From assembly GCA_035272265.1 (NCBI GenBank), contig DATEQV010000426.1, positions 1 through 21,591 of the forward strand: a stretch of 21,591 nt of DNA, in the 5' to 3' direction. Source of the stretch: Acidisphaera sp035272265. Lineage in GTDB: Bacteria; Pseudomonadota; Alphaproteobacteria; Acetobacterales; Acetobacteraceae. Under the pieces are notes generated by a model. It saw only the letters and a program-made list of their open reading frames with translations, had not been told where the DNA came from and did no database searches. A program made the translations under genes and the position numbers. This document shows, one piece after another, positions 14,118-21,457 of this stretch. Within the stretch, counting starts at the first letter, position 1; each line of letters opens with the position of its first letter.

Positions 14118-15017
14118 ATGTCCGCCAGCGTCTCCCGGACCCCGCGATTCCCCGAGTTCTCGGCCTGTCTCGAGCTGCTCAAGCCCGTCACGTGGTTCGC
14201 GCCGATGTGGGGGTTCGGCTGCGGCGTCGTCTCCTCCGGCATGCCGGCGTCGGGGCGCTGGGGCACGATCGCGCTGGGCGTGGTGCTCGCTGGACCGCTG
14301 GTGTGCGCGACCAGTCAGGCCGCCAACGACTGGTACGACCGCCATGTCGACGCGATCAACGAGCCCGGGCGGCCGATCCCGTCGGGCCGCATCCCCGGCA
14401 GCTGGGGCCTCTACATCGCGCTGTTCTGGACCGCGCTGTCGCTCGCGGTCGCCGCAGTCCTCGGCCCCGTGGTGCTGGCGGCGGCGGTTGTCGGGCTGGC
14501 GCTCGCCTGGGCGTACAGCGCCCCACCGTTCCGTCTGAAACTGAACGGCTGGCTCGGCAACCTTGCATGCGGTGCGTGCTACGAGGGGCTGGCGTGGGTG
14601 ACCGGCGCGGCGGTGATGGCCGGGGGCATCCCCAACGGCCGCATCCTGGCCGCCGCCGCGCTCTACAGCCTCGGCGCGCACGGCATCATGACGTGCAACG
14701 ACTTCAAGTCGATCGAGGGCGACGCGGCGATGGGCGTGCGCTCGCTGCCGGTGCAGCTTGGCGTCAAGCGCGCGGCCGTCGTCGCCTGCGCCACCATGGC
14801 GATCGCGCAGGTGGTGATGATCGCGCTGCTGCTGCTGTGGGGGCGGCCGTGGCACGCGGGCGCGGTCGGCGCACTGCTGCTGGTGCAGGAGCGGCTGATG
14901 ACGCGCTACCTGCGCGAGCCGCGCCGGCTGGCTCCCTGGTACCAGGGAACCGGCACGACGCTGTATGTGCTCGGGATGATGGCGACCGCGCTGGCGATCG
15001 CGGGCATTCCGTCATGA
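14118..15017 (+). CDS. bchG: Bacteriochlorophyll synthase (geranylgeranyl transferase)
   Basis: Encodes 299 residues. BchG is a UbiA-superfamily membrane prenyltransferase that esterifies bacteriochlorophyllide a with geranylgeranyl or phytyl diphosphate. Both aspartate-rich motifs are intact. The first is N70-D71-WY-D74-RHV-D78 (NDWYDRHVDAINEP), and the second is N194-D195-FKSIEG-D202. The stretches YSAPPFRLKLNGWLGN and RSLPVQLG are characteristic of chlorophyll synthases. About eight to nine membrane segments fill the remainder. The ATG lies one base after the ppsR stop, and its own stop overlaps the next gene by ATGA, so it is firmly inside the rightward operon. Its product is the substrate of BchP, encoded two genes on. 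Confidence 0.97.
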   Translation: MSASVSRTPRFPEFSACLELLKPVTWFAPMWGFGCGVVSSGMPASGRWGTIALGVVLAGPLVCATSQAANDWYDRHVDAINEPGRPIPSGRIPGSWGLYIALFWTALSLAVAAVLGPVVLAAAVVGLALAWAYSAPPFRLKLNGWLGNLACGACYEGLAWVTGAAVMAGGIPNGRILAAAALYSLGAHGIMTCNDFKSIEGDAAMGVRSLPVQLGVKRAAVVACATMAIAQVVMIALLLLWGRPWHAGAVGALLLVQERLMTRYLREPRRLAPWYQGTGTTLYVLGMMATALAIAGIPS

Positions 15018-16360
15018 CCGCAGCACCGCTCGGCTGGCTCGGCATCGTGCGCCTTGGCCTGGTGCAGGCGGCGATCGGCGCGGTGGTCGTGCTGACCACC
15101 TCGACGCTCAACCGCGTCATGATCGTCGAATACGGCCTGCCCGCCGCCCTGCCCGGCGCGCTCGTCGCATTGCACTACGGCATCCAGTTCCTGCGCCCGC
15201 GCTTCGGCCACGGCTCGGATGTCGGGCGCGCACGCACGCCGTGGATCATCGGCGGGATGGCGGTGCTTGCAGCCGGCGGGATCGCCGCGGCAGGCGCAAC
15301 CGCGCTGATGGGCACGCATCCGGCGGCGGGCACCGTGCTCGCCATCCAAGCTTTCATAATGATCGGGATCGGCGTGGGCGCCGCAGGCACCTCGCTGCTC
15401 GTCCTGCTTGCGTCGCGCGTCGCACCGGCACGCGCGCCGGGAGCCGCGACGCTGGTCTGGATGATGATGTTCGCGGGCTTCGGCATCACCGCGACCCTCG
15501 CCGGAAAGCTGCTCGACCCGTATTCCGGTGCGCGGCTGATCGCGGTGGCCTCGCTGGTCGCCGTCGTCGCGCTGCTGGTCGCGACGCTCGCGGTCTGGGG
15601 CATGGAACGCGGCGCTGTCGCACCCCCTGCCACGGCGAAAGTGCCGTTCCGCGACGCCCTGGCCGAGGTCTGGAACGAGCCGTCCTCGCGCCGTTTCACG
15701 CTGTTCGTCTTCGTCGCGATGCTGGCCTACAGCGCGCAGGAGCTGATCCTCGAGCCGTTCGCCGGCGCGCTGTTCGCCATGACGCCCGGCCAGACCACGC
15801 AACTCGCCGGCATGCAGCACGGCGGCAGCCTGCTCGGCATGATCGTCGTCGCCGTCGCCGGCGCACGGGCGGCCCGGCGCGGCGGCTCGCTCGGCGGCTG
15901 GACGATCGGCGGCTGCGTGATCGCCGCCTTCATGCTGCTGACGCTGGCCGTCCGAGGTGTGAGCGGCACGCTCGGCGCGGCGCTGCCGATCGGCGTCTCG
16001 TACGCGGTCCTCGGCCTGGGCAACGGCATCTTCGCCGCCTCGGCGATCGGGCGGATGATGCTGATGGTTGACGCCGGCCACCCAGGGCGGCGCGGCACGC
16101 GCATGGGCCTGTGGGGTGCCGCGCAGGCGATCGGGTTCTGCATCGGCGATCTGCTCGGCACCGGCGCCGTCGATGTCGCCCGCGCCGCCTGGGGCGCGGC
16201 CGCGCCCGCCTACGCGACCGTCTTCGCAGCCGACGCGGCGATCTTCCTGGCCGCCGCGCTGATCGCCCGCCGCATCGGCGCGTCCGCGCCGGCAACACCG
16301 AACCGCGCGACGCGCCGGGACACACAAGCCGTCGCACAACTCGCCGTAGGGGACGATTGA
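15014..16360 (+). CDS. PucC/BCH2-family major facilitator protein
   Basis: Encodes 448 residues with about twelve hydrophobic segments. It belongs to the same PucC branch of the major facilitator fold as LhaA and carries the same family stretch (TSTLNRVMIVEYGLPAALPG, about 29-48), followed by HYGIQFLRPRFGHGSD. Family members between bchG and bchP in purple bacteria are often called BCH2 or orf428. Their role is thought to be handling of bacteriochlorophyll or antenna assembly, but the substrate is not established. Its start overlaps the bchG stop (ATGA) and its stop overlaps the bchP start (TGATG), so it is produced together with the two tail-modifying enzymes. That placement makes pigment hand-off after BchG/BchP the natural guess. 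Confidence is high for the family, low for the exact substrate. Confidence 0.9.
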   Translation: MTAAPLGWLGIVRLGLVQAAIGAVVVLTTSTLNRVMIVEYGLPAALPGALVALHYGIQFLRPRFGHGSDVGRARTPWIIGGMAVLAAGGIAAAGATALMGTHPAAGTVLAIQAFIMIGIGVGAAGTSLLVLLASRVAPARAPGAATLVWMMMFAGFGITATLAGKLLDPYSGARLIAVASLVAVVALLVATLAVWGMERGAVAPPATAKVPFRDALAEVWNEPSSRRFTLFVFVAMLAYSAQELILEPFAGALFAMTPGQTTQLAGMQHGGSLLGMIVVAVAGARAARRGGSLGGWTIGGCVIAAFMLLTLAVRGVSGTLGAALPIGVSYAVLGLGNGIFAASAIGRMMLMVDAGHPGRRGTRMGLWGAAQAIGFCIGDLLGTGAVDVARAAWGAAAPAYATVFAADAAIFLAAALIARRIGASAPATPNRATRRDTQAVAQLAVGDD

Positions 16361-17550
16361 TGGACACGTTCGATGTCGTGGTGGTCGGCGGCGGACCCGC
16401 CGGAGCGACCGCGGCCACCGATCTCGCCGCCGCCGGCCGCTCGGTGCTGCTGCTCGACCGCGCCGGCCGCATCAAGCCCTGCGGCGGCGCGGTGCCGCCG
16501 CGGCTGATGGACCAGTTCGAGATCCCCGACGACCTGCTCGTTGCCCGCGTCGGCGGTGCGGAGGTGATCGCCCCGTCCTCGCGCCGCGTGACCATGCCGA
16601 TCGACAGCGGCTATGTCGGCATGGTCGACCGCGAGGTGTTCGACGCCTGGCTGCGCCGCCGCGCCGCCGCGCACGGCGCCGAGTGCCTGCAGGGCACCTT
16701 CACCAGGATCGAGCGCGACGACCACGACGGCCCCATCGTCGCCTACGTGCCCAAGGGCCAGCCGCACGACGCCACGCCCGTCCGCGTGCGGGCCCGCGCG
16801 GTGATCGGCGCCGACGGCGCGGTCTCGGCGGTCGGCCGGCAGGAAGTGCCCGGCGCCGACAAAACGCCGTTCGTCTTCGCCTACCACGAGGTCGTCCGCT
16901 CGCCATCGGGCCCGCTGCCGGACTACGCCGCCGACCGCTGCGGCATCTTCTACAACGGCACGCTGTCGCCGGACTTCTACGCCTGGATCTTCCCGCACGG
17001 TGACACCGCCAGCATCGGCACCGGCAGCGCGAGCAAGGGCTTTCCGCTGCGCAGCGCGATCGGCGACCTGCGCCGCCAGACGGGGCTCGACGGCGTGGAA
17101 ACTATCCGCCGCGAAGGCGCGCCGATCCCCATGCGACCGCTCAAGCGCTGGGACAACGGACGCGACGTCGTGCTGGCCGGCGATGCCGCCGGCGTGGTCG
17201 CGCCAGCCTCGGGCGAGGGCATCTACTACGCCATGCTCGGCGGCCGGCTCGCGGCCGAGGCGGTGCACGACTTCTGCACCAGCGCCGACCCGAGCGCCCT
17301 GCGCCTGGCACGCAAGCGGTTCATGAAGGTGCACGGCCCGGTGTTCTGGATGCTCGGCGTGATGCAGAAATACTGGTACAGCAACGACGGCCGCCGCGAA
17401 CGCTTCGTCTCGATCTGCCGCGACCGCGACGTCCAGCAGCTCACCTGGGAAGCCTACATGCAGAAGGAGCTGGTGCGCGCCAAGCCGCTCGCGCATGTGC
17501 GCATCTTCTTCAAGAACATCGCGCACCTGACCGGCCTCGTCTCCGCCTGA
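16360..17550 (+). CDS. bchP: Geranylgeranyl bacteriochlorophyll/diphosphate reductase
   Basis: Encodes 396 residues. BchP reduces three double bonds of the geranylgeranyl tail to give the phytyl group of bacteriochlorophyll a. A dinucleotide-binding fold opens the protein: G10-G-G-P-A-G15 within VVVVGGGPAGATAATDLAAAG, ending in the acidic LLLDR. The second FAD-contact motif is DVVLAGDAAGVVAPASGEGI (about 268-287). The family stretches KPCGGAVPPRL, FYAWIFPHGD and GTGSASKG are present. The C-terminal portion (YWYSNDGRRERFVSICRDRDVQQLTW) also fits. The ATG shares one base with the upstream stop, and AGGGGA precedes it. In many purple bacteria idi follows bchP; here the next gene is tspO after an 86-nt gap. 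Confidence 0.97.
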   Translation: MDTFDVVVVGGGPAGATAATDLAAAGRSVLLLDRAGRIKPCGGAVPPRLMDQFEIPDDLLVARVGGAEVIAPSSRRVTMPIDSGYVGMVDREVFDAWLRRRAAAHGAECLQGTFTRIERDDHDGPIVAYVPKGQPHDATPVRVRARAVIGADGAVSAVGRQEVPGADKTPFVFAYHEVVRSPSGPLPDYAADRCGIFYNGTLSPDFYAWIFPHGDTASIGTGSASKGFPLRSAIGDLRRQTGLDGVETIRREGAPIPMRPLKRWDNGRDVVLAGDAAGVVAPASGEGIYYAMLGGRLAAEAVHDFCTSADPSALRLARKRFMKVHGPVFWMLGVMQKYWYSNDGRRERFVSICRDRDVQQLTWEAYMQKELVRAKPLAHVRIFFKNIAHLTGLVSA

Positions 17551-17557
17551 CGGACGG

Positions 17558-17573
17558 CGCACGCGTTCGTGCG
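17558..17573 (+). terminator. Possible weak hairpin after bchP
   Basis: CGCACG and CGTGCG form a 6-bp stem around the loop CGTT, just after the bchP stop, followed by a pyrimidine-rich GCCTCTCT rather than a T run. It could attenuate transcription into tspO but is not a convincing intrinsic terminator. A second small dyad, ACCGGAACCGGT, lies at 17582-17593. Confidence 0.25.
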
Positions 17574-17636
17574 GCCTCTCTACCGGAACCGGTGGGCAGC
17601 GCCCATCTTCCGGCCGGCAAACGCTGCGGGTAGACC

Positions 17637-18131
17637 ATGACAATCGCCATCGCCGGCCTCGCCGCCATCCTCGTCGCCGGGCTCGGCGGGATGCTGACCG
17701 ACATCGGGCCCTGGTACAAGGCGCTGCGAAAGCCGTCCTGGCAGCCGCCGGACTGGCTGTTCGGCCCGGCTTGGTCGGTGATCTTCACATGCACCGCCGC
17801 CGCCGGCGTGCTCGCCTGGCGCGCCGCGCCGAATGCGGCCGCCGAGACCCGGATCATCCTGCTGTTCGCGGTCAACGGCATCCTGAATATCGCCTGGAGC
17901 CCGCTGTTCTTCAGGCTGCGCCGGCCGGATTGGGCGCTGATCGAGATCATCCCGTTCTGGCTTTCGATCCTGGCGCTGGTCGTCGCGCTGACGCCGATCT
18001 CCGCCACGGCCGGGTGGCTGCTGCTGCCCTACCTGCTCTGGGTCAGCTTCGCGGCCGTGCTCAACCTGGCGATCGTGCGGCTCAACCCCGCCTTCGGCCG
18101 CGCCGCCGCCGGCTCGCGCCCAGTCCGTTGA
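17637..18131 (+). CDS. tspO: TspO/MBR family tryptophan-rich sensory protein
   Basis: Encodes 164 residues with five predicted membrane helices. TspO proteins bind tetrapyrroles. In R. sphaeroides the outer-membrane protein acts as an oxygen-responsive negative effector of photopigment gene expression, probably by exporting or degrading porphyrin intermediates. The signature region KPSWQPPDWLFGPAW (about 32-46) matches the family motif with its tryptophans and double proline. The helix-2/3 stretch LFAVNGILNIAWSPLFFRLRRP and helix-4/5 stretch LLLPYLLWVSFAAVLNLAIVRLN are also typical. The gene lies 86 nt after bchP on the same strand. It could be the last gene of the rightward operon or have its own promoter; I see no clear one. 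The ribosome site is weak (GCGGGTAGACC before ATG). It converges on the lipoprotein gene. Confidence 0.92.
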   Translation: MTIAIAGLAAILVAGLGGMLTDIGPWYKALRKPSWQPPDWLFGPAWSVIFTCTAAAGVLAWRAAPNAAAETRIILLFAVNGILNIAWSPLFFRLRRPDWALIEIIPFWLSILALVVALTPISATAGWLLLPYLLWVSFAAVLNLAIVRLNPAFGRAAAGSRPVR

Positions 18132-18142
18132 CCTGACGGACT
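18122..18142. terminator. Bidirectional hairpin spanning two convergent stop codons
   Basis: AGTCCGT (18122-18128) and ACGGACT (18136-18142) pair perfectly around a 7-nt loop. The tspO stop (18129-18131) lies in the loop, and the first base of the stop of the opposite gene (18142-18144) is in the stem. There is no T run on either side, so termination may be Rho-assisted. Confidence 0.4.
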
Positions 18143-18579
18143 CAGATCACGTAGCGGAACCGGTAGCGCGAGACGCAGACCGGGCTGCTGACGGTGAAAT
18201 TCAGGCGGCCTTCGCGCAACCAGCCATTCAGCACCGTCGTGCCGGCCTGCGCGTGCAGTGTGCCGTCGGGCTGGATTGCCGCGGTCATGATGAGGCTCGG
18301 CGTATAGTCCAGCACCAGCGTGCGGTCGCCGACGTCGATGATGCCCCACTTGGTCGGCGGGCAGTTCGGATTGTGCGCCTCGACCAGCGTGACGACGCCC
18401 TTGTAGGTGCCGTCCACGCGGTCGATCTGGTTGTCCGGCAGCTCGTCCGTCTGCGCGAGTTGCGCCCGGGCGATCGCCAGATTGTAGGCGTCGCGCGGGG
18501 CCGTATAGACCGGCGACGTGCAAGCGCTCAGAGCGACCAAGCCAAGTCCCGCCACACACGCTCCGATCCTGCCCGGCAT
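18142..18579 (-). CDS. Small predicted lipoprotein of unknown function
   Basis: Encodes 145 residues that I do not recognise. The N-terminus is a lipoprotein signal: MPGRIGACVAGLGLVALSAC with a lipobox LSAC, so Cys20 would be lipidated and the protein anchored in the envelope. The mature part has a polar helix-forming segment (NLAIARAQLAQTDELPD). After it come alternating hydrophobic and polar stretches suggesting a beta-rich domain (GTYKGVVTLVEAHNPNCPP, DVGDRTLVLDYTPSLIMTAAIQ, RLNFTVSSPVCVSRYRFRYV). Two cysteines (NPNCPP and SPVCVS) could form a disulfide. The ATG at 18579 has AAGG 7 nt upstream. It is convergent with tspO and 113 nt downstream of the phosphate transporter gene on the same strand. 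Nothing ties it functionally to either neighbour. Confidence 0.8.
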   Translation of the reverse strand: MPGRIGACVAGLGLVALSACTSPVYTAPRDAYNLAIARAQLAQTDELPDNQIDRVDGTYKGVVTLVEAHNPNCPPTKWGIIDVGDRTLVLDYTPSLIMTAAIQPDGTLHAQAGTTVLNGWLREGRLNFTVSSPVCVSRYRFRYVI

Positions 18580-18692
18580 CCCGCGACCTTTCCGTTGCCC
18601 GCGCACTAGACCCGATCGAGCGGCGTTTCTCAACTCGGCCGTGCGCCAAGCGGCGAGCGCCCGGCCCCACGGCCGAACGCCCGCGCCATCGG

Positions 18693-20318
18693 TCAGAACA
18701 CCTGGAGCAGCACGAAGAACAGGCTGCCCGCGAGCAGCATCGCGGCCGGCAGGGTCGTCACCCAGGCCATGACCAGGTTGCGGACCGTGCCCCAGTCCAG
18801 GCCCGACCCGTTGGCCGCCATCGTGCCGGCCACACCGCTGGTCAGCACGTGGGTGGTCGAGACCGGCAGGTGATAGACGTCCGCCCCCAGGATGGTCACC
18901 GCCGCGACCAGCTCCGCCGCCGCGCCCTGTCCGTAGGTCAGGTGCGTCTTGCCGATCTTCTCGCCCACCGTGATGACGATCCGCTTCCAGCCCACCATCG
19001 TGCCCAGGCCGAGCGCCACCGCCACCGCGACCTTCACCCAGACCGGGATGAACTTGGTGCTGTAGTCGAGCATGCCCTCGTAGGTCTTCAGTGCCTTGTT
19101 CTCCGCCTCTGTGGTCGGAACGCCGGCCTTCTGCTGCTTGCGGATCACCTCGGAGACCAGGAACATCTCGTTGCGGACGTTCTTCACCGATGCCGCCGGC
19201 ACCTTGTTCAGCGTGCCGTATTCCTTGACCTGCTCGGCGAGATCGTTGGCCGCGCTGGCCATCGCCATGTCGACCAGCGGCGTGTTGAGCTGACCTGACT
19301 TCAGCGCGGTCTCCAGCGTCAGCCGCGCGGTATCGGGATCGGGCAGCGTGCCGAAGCCCTCGCCGCGGTGCTGATAGAGCTGCGCGATCCCCTGGCTCTC
19401 CGACAGGAACGCCGGCATCGTGCTGTCCGGAACCGCCCGGTTGAGCGCGTAGGCGGTCGGCACGGCGCCGATCAGGATCAGCATGATCAGGCCCATGCCC
19501 TTCTGCCCGTCGTTGGAGCCGTGGGCGAAGGACACGCTGGTGCAGGTCAGGATCAGCAGGCCGCGGATCCAGGTCGGCGGCGGCTTGTCGCCCTCGGGCG
19601 CCCGATACAGGTCCTTCCGCTTCACCGTCGCCTTCAGGAGCAGCAGCAACAGCGCCGAGAGAACGAAGCCGATCACCGGGCTGAACAGCAGCGCCTTGAA
19701 GACGCCCATCGCCTGACCCCAGTCCACGCCCGAGGTCCCCATGCCGGGGCCGGCCATGAACTGGTTCGCCAGGCCAACGCCGATGATCGAGCCCACCAGC
19801 GTGTGCGACGACGAGTTTGGCAGGCCGAAATACCAGGTGCCCAGGTTCCAGATGATGGCCGCGATCAGCAGCGCGAAGATCATCGCGAAGCCGGCGCTGC
19901 CGCCGACCTGCAGGATCAGTTCCACCGGCAGCAGCTGCACGATCGCAAAGGCGACGCCGCCCGAGGACGTCAGCACGCCGATGAAGTTGAACATGCCGGA
20001 CCACACCACCGCGATGTGAGCCGGCAAGCTGTGCGTATAGATGACGGTCGCGACGGCGTTGGCGGTGTCGTGGAAGCCGTTGACGAACTCGAAGCCGAGC
20101 GCGATCAGCAGCGCCAGCCCCAGCAGCATGAACACGCCGAGCGCCAGCGGCGGGGCGCCGGACGCGTCCATGTCGCCGACGATGCCGCGCACCGTGAAGC
20201 CGAGGCCGATCAGCAGCAGTGAAAGGAATACGATTGCGCCGATCCAGCCGGCGCTGCCTTCCATATTCGGGCGCTTGACCGCACCTGGTTCTGGCGCGCC
20301 GATCGCGACATCGGACAT
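18693..20318 (-). CDS. Pit-family inorganic phosphate transporter
   Basis: Encodes 541 residues. Pit proteins take up metal-phosphate complexes across the inner membrane using the proton gradient. Both PiT half-repeats are present: GFEFVNGFHDTANAVATVIYT (about 75-95) with GLPNSSSHTLVGSIIG (165-180), and VSFAHGSNDGQKGMG (262-276) with LPVSTTHVLTSGVAG near the C-terminus. Between the halves lies a hydrophilic loop of more than 100 residues (about 295-420), rich in charged residues. About ten or more membrane segments are visible. The start at 20318 is followed by a polar 24-residue leader. Upstream, at 20375-20392, is a Pho-box-like direct repeat, suggesting PhoB control. There is no sign of a partner phoU or DUF47 gene in the window. 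Confidence 0.93.
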   Translation of the reverse strand: MSDVAIGAPEPGAVKRPNMEGSAGWIGAIVFLSLLLIGLGFTVRGIVGDMDASGAPPLALGVFMLLGLALLIALGFEFVNGFHDTANAVATVIYTHSLPAHIAVVWSGMFNFIGVLTSSGGVAFAIVQLLPVELILQVGGSAGFAMIFALLIAAIIWNLGTWYFGLPNSSSHTLVGSIIGVGLANQFMAGPGMGTSGVDWGQAMGVFKALLFSPVIGFVLSALLLLLLKATVKRKDLYRAPEGDKPPPTWIRGLLILTCTSVSFAHGSNDGQKGMGLIMLILIGAVPTAYALNRAVPDSTMPAFLSESQGIAQLYQHRGEGFGTLPDPDTARLTLETALKSGQLNTPLVDMAMASAANDLAEQVKEYGTLNKVPAASVKNVRNEMFLVSEVIRKQQKAGVPTTEAENKALKTYEGMLDYSTKFIPVWVKVAVAVALGLGTMVGWKRIVITVGEKIGKTHLTYGQGAAAELVAAVTILGADVYHLPVSTTHVLTSGVAGTMAANGSGLDWGTVRNLVMAWVTTLPAAMLLAGSLFFVLLQVF

Positions 20319-20374
20319 TCCTAGGCCCCCCGGACTGTTCCTGCCCTTTGTCAGCTAGCCTTTTCCGCGGGACT

Positions 20375-20392
20375 ATCACAGTTCTGTGACAA
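20375..20392 (-). promoter_or_regulatory. Pho-box-like PhoB binding site upstream of pit
   Basis: On the minus strand the site reads TTGTCACAGAACTGTGAT, two 7-mers TTGTCAC and CTGTGAT with a 4-bp spacer. Against the CTGTCAT-N4-CTGTCAT Pho-box consensus it matches 11 of 14 positions. It lies about 57 bp upstream of the transporter start. The same bases contain a TCACAG-TT-CTGTGA palindrome (20376-20389), so a dimeric regulator is an alternative reader. Confidence 0.55.
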
Positions 20393-20551
20393 GAGCTGCA
20401 CGTCCACGCGTAGGGTCGCAGCGTGGCGGGCGACACACGTCCGCGCACCGATATGTCCGAAGCGCGGCAGGTTGCGCGGCAGCGGCTCCGCACCACCGTT
20501 GCGACGTGGACGGGGTTGACCGGCTCACGCGTCACTGCGGAGGGTCATCGA
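20393..20551. other. Intergenic stretch, nothing recognised
   Basis: These bases lie between the Pho-box-like site and the end of the XRE regulator gene. I see no gene, no clear terminator and no strong promoter in them. Confidence 0.5.
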
Positions 20552-21412
20552 TCAGGCGCCGTTGACCGGCGGCTGTGGCGGCTCCGTCCCCGATGACGTT
20601 CCCCGGAATGCGCCTTGCGGCGCTTGCCGATCGACATCGGCCAGCAGCTCCGGCAGCAGTTCCGCCGTGCGCGTGTCTGCCGGCAGGAATGTTTCAATCG
20701 CAATCTCCGAAAGCGTGATGTCGATCGGTGTGCCGAACACCATGGTCGTGCTCAGAAACGACAGCACGCCGATCGCGGTCGCAATGCATACCGGCACCGC
20801 GACGTCGGACCCCGCTGCCGCCACTGCGCGAGCGCCGCGAGGCTCCGGGTAGCCAGACACTTCCTCCAGCAACGTCACGAGTTCCGGATCCGCAGAGCTC
20901 GCACTCTGCAGTTGCAGCCGGTGCTTGCGCCACGCCGCGTAATTGACGATGCGTGGTGCCACTCCGTCCGGGTGCAGCCCCAGCCGCATGACGTTGACCG
21001 GGGGCACGAGCAACGCGCCTTTCACACCCGCCACAAGCGCGGCGACTCCTCGATTTGCCTCGACCAGCGTCCCGTGTCGGTCGATCGCGAGCGCCGGGTA
21101 CGGCTCGTGCGCCCGAAGGAGCGCACTGATCCCCCGTCGGGCGGGCAACAAGGCTGGATCGTCGGGCGCTCGCTCGCGGAACGCCGGTGCGAAACCCGCA
21201 GCCAACAGCAGCGTGTTTCGGTCACGCAGCGGCACGTCGAGCTGCTCGGCAAGCCGTAGCACCATCTCGCGGCTCGGCGCTGCACGGCCGGTCTCGATGA
21301 AGCTGAGATGTCGCGTCGATATTTCCGCATTGCACGCAAGGTCGAGCTGGCTGAGCCGCCTGCGGCGACGCCACTCGCGCACATGCGCACCGATCGGCAA
21401 GGTGTCCGCCAT
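20552..21412 (-). CDS. XRE-family transcriptional regulator with MmyB-like ligand-binding domain
   Basis: Encodes 286 residues from the ATG at 21412. An N-terminal helix-turn-helix of the XRE type covers about residues 5-62 (GAHVREWRRRRRLSQLDLACNAEISTRHLSFIETGRAAPS in consecutive segments). The rest resembles the MmyB-like domain found in many actinobacterial and proteobacterial regulators, a PAS-like fold thought to bind a small, often fatty-acid-like ligand; typical stretches are PYPALAIDRHGTLVEAN and PPVNVMRLGLHPDGVAPRIVNYAAW. Targets are unknown. In this family such regulators often control a neighbouring oxidoreductase or themselves, but no such gene is visible here. An in-frame ATG at 21448 would add 12 residues; 21412 is preferred by family N-termini, though neither start has a strong ribosome site. 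Just upstream lies an AT-rich inverted-repeat element. Confidence 0.85.
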   Translation of the reverse strand: MADTLPIGAHVREWRRRRRLSQLDLACNAEISTRHLSFIETGRAAPSREMVLRLAEQLDVPLRDRNTLLLAAGFAPAFRERAPDDPALLPARRGISALLRAHEPYPALAIDRHGTLVEANRGVAALVAGVKGALLVPPVNVMRLGLHPDGVAPRIVNYAAWRKHRLQLQSASSADPELVTLLEEVSGYPEPRGARAVAAAGSDVAVPVCIATAIGVLSFLSTTMVFGTPIDITLSEIAIETFLPADTRTAELLPELLADVDRQAPQGAFRGTSSGTEPPQPPVNGA

Positions 21413-21457
21413 CGCCCGACGATAGGCCCGCCGCGATGTGGCCGCCATTACCTAGCA

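Noticed and set aside
12874..14538. Rightward open frame overlapping ppsR and bchG
   Set aside because: Out of frame with both well-supported genes and compositionally typical of a shifted high-GC reading frame.
18662..18675. CGGCC/GGCCG hairpin as the pit terminator
   Set aside because: Five-base stem with no T run in a GC-rich stretch where such hairpins arise by chance.
19368..20222. Rightward open frame opposite the phosphate transporter
   Set aside because: Antisense to an intact Pit protein with both signature repeats; translation is Arg/Gln/His-rich with no domain.
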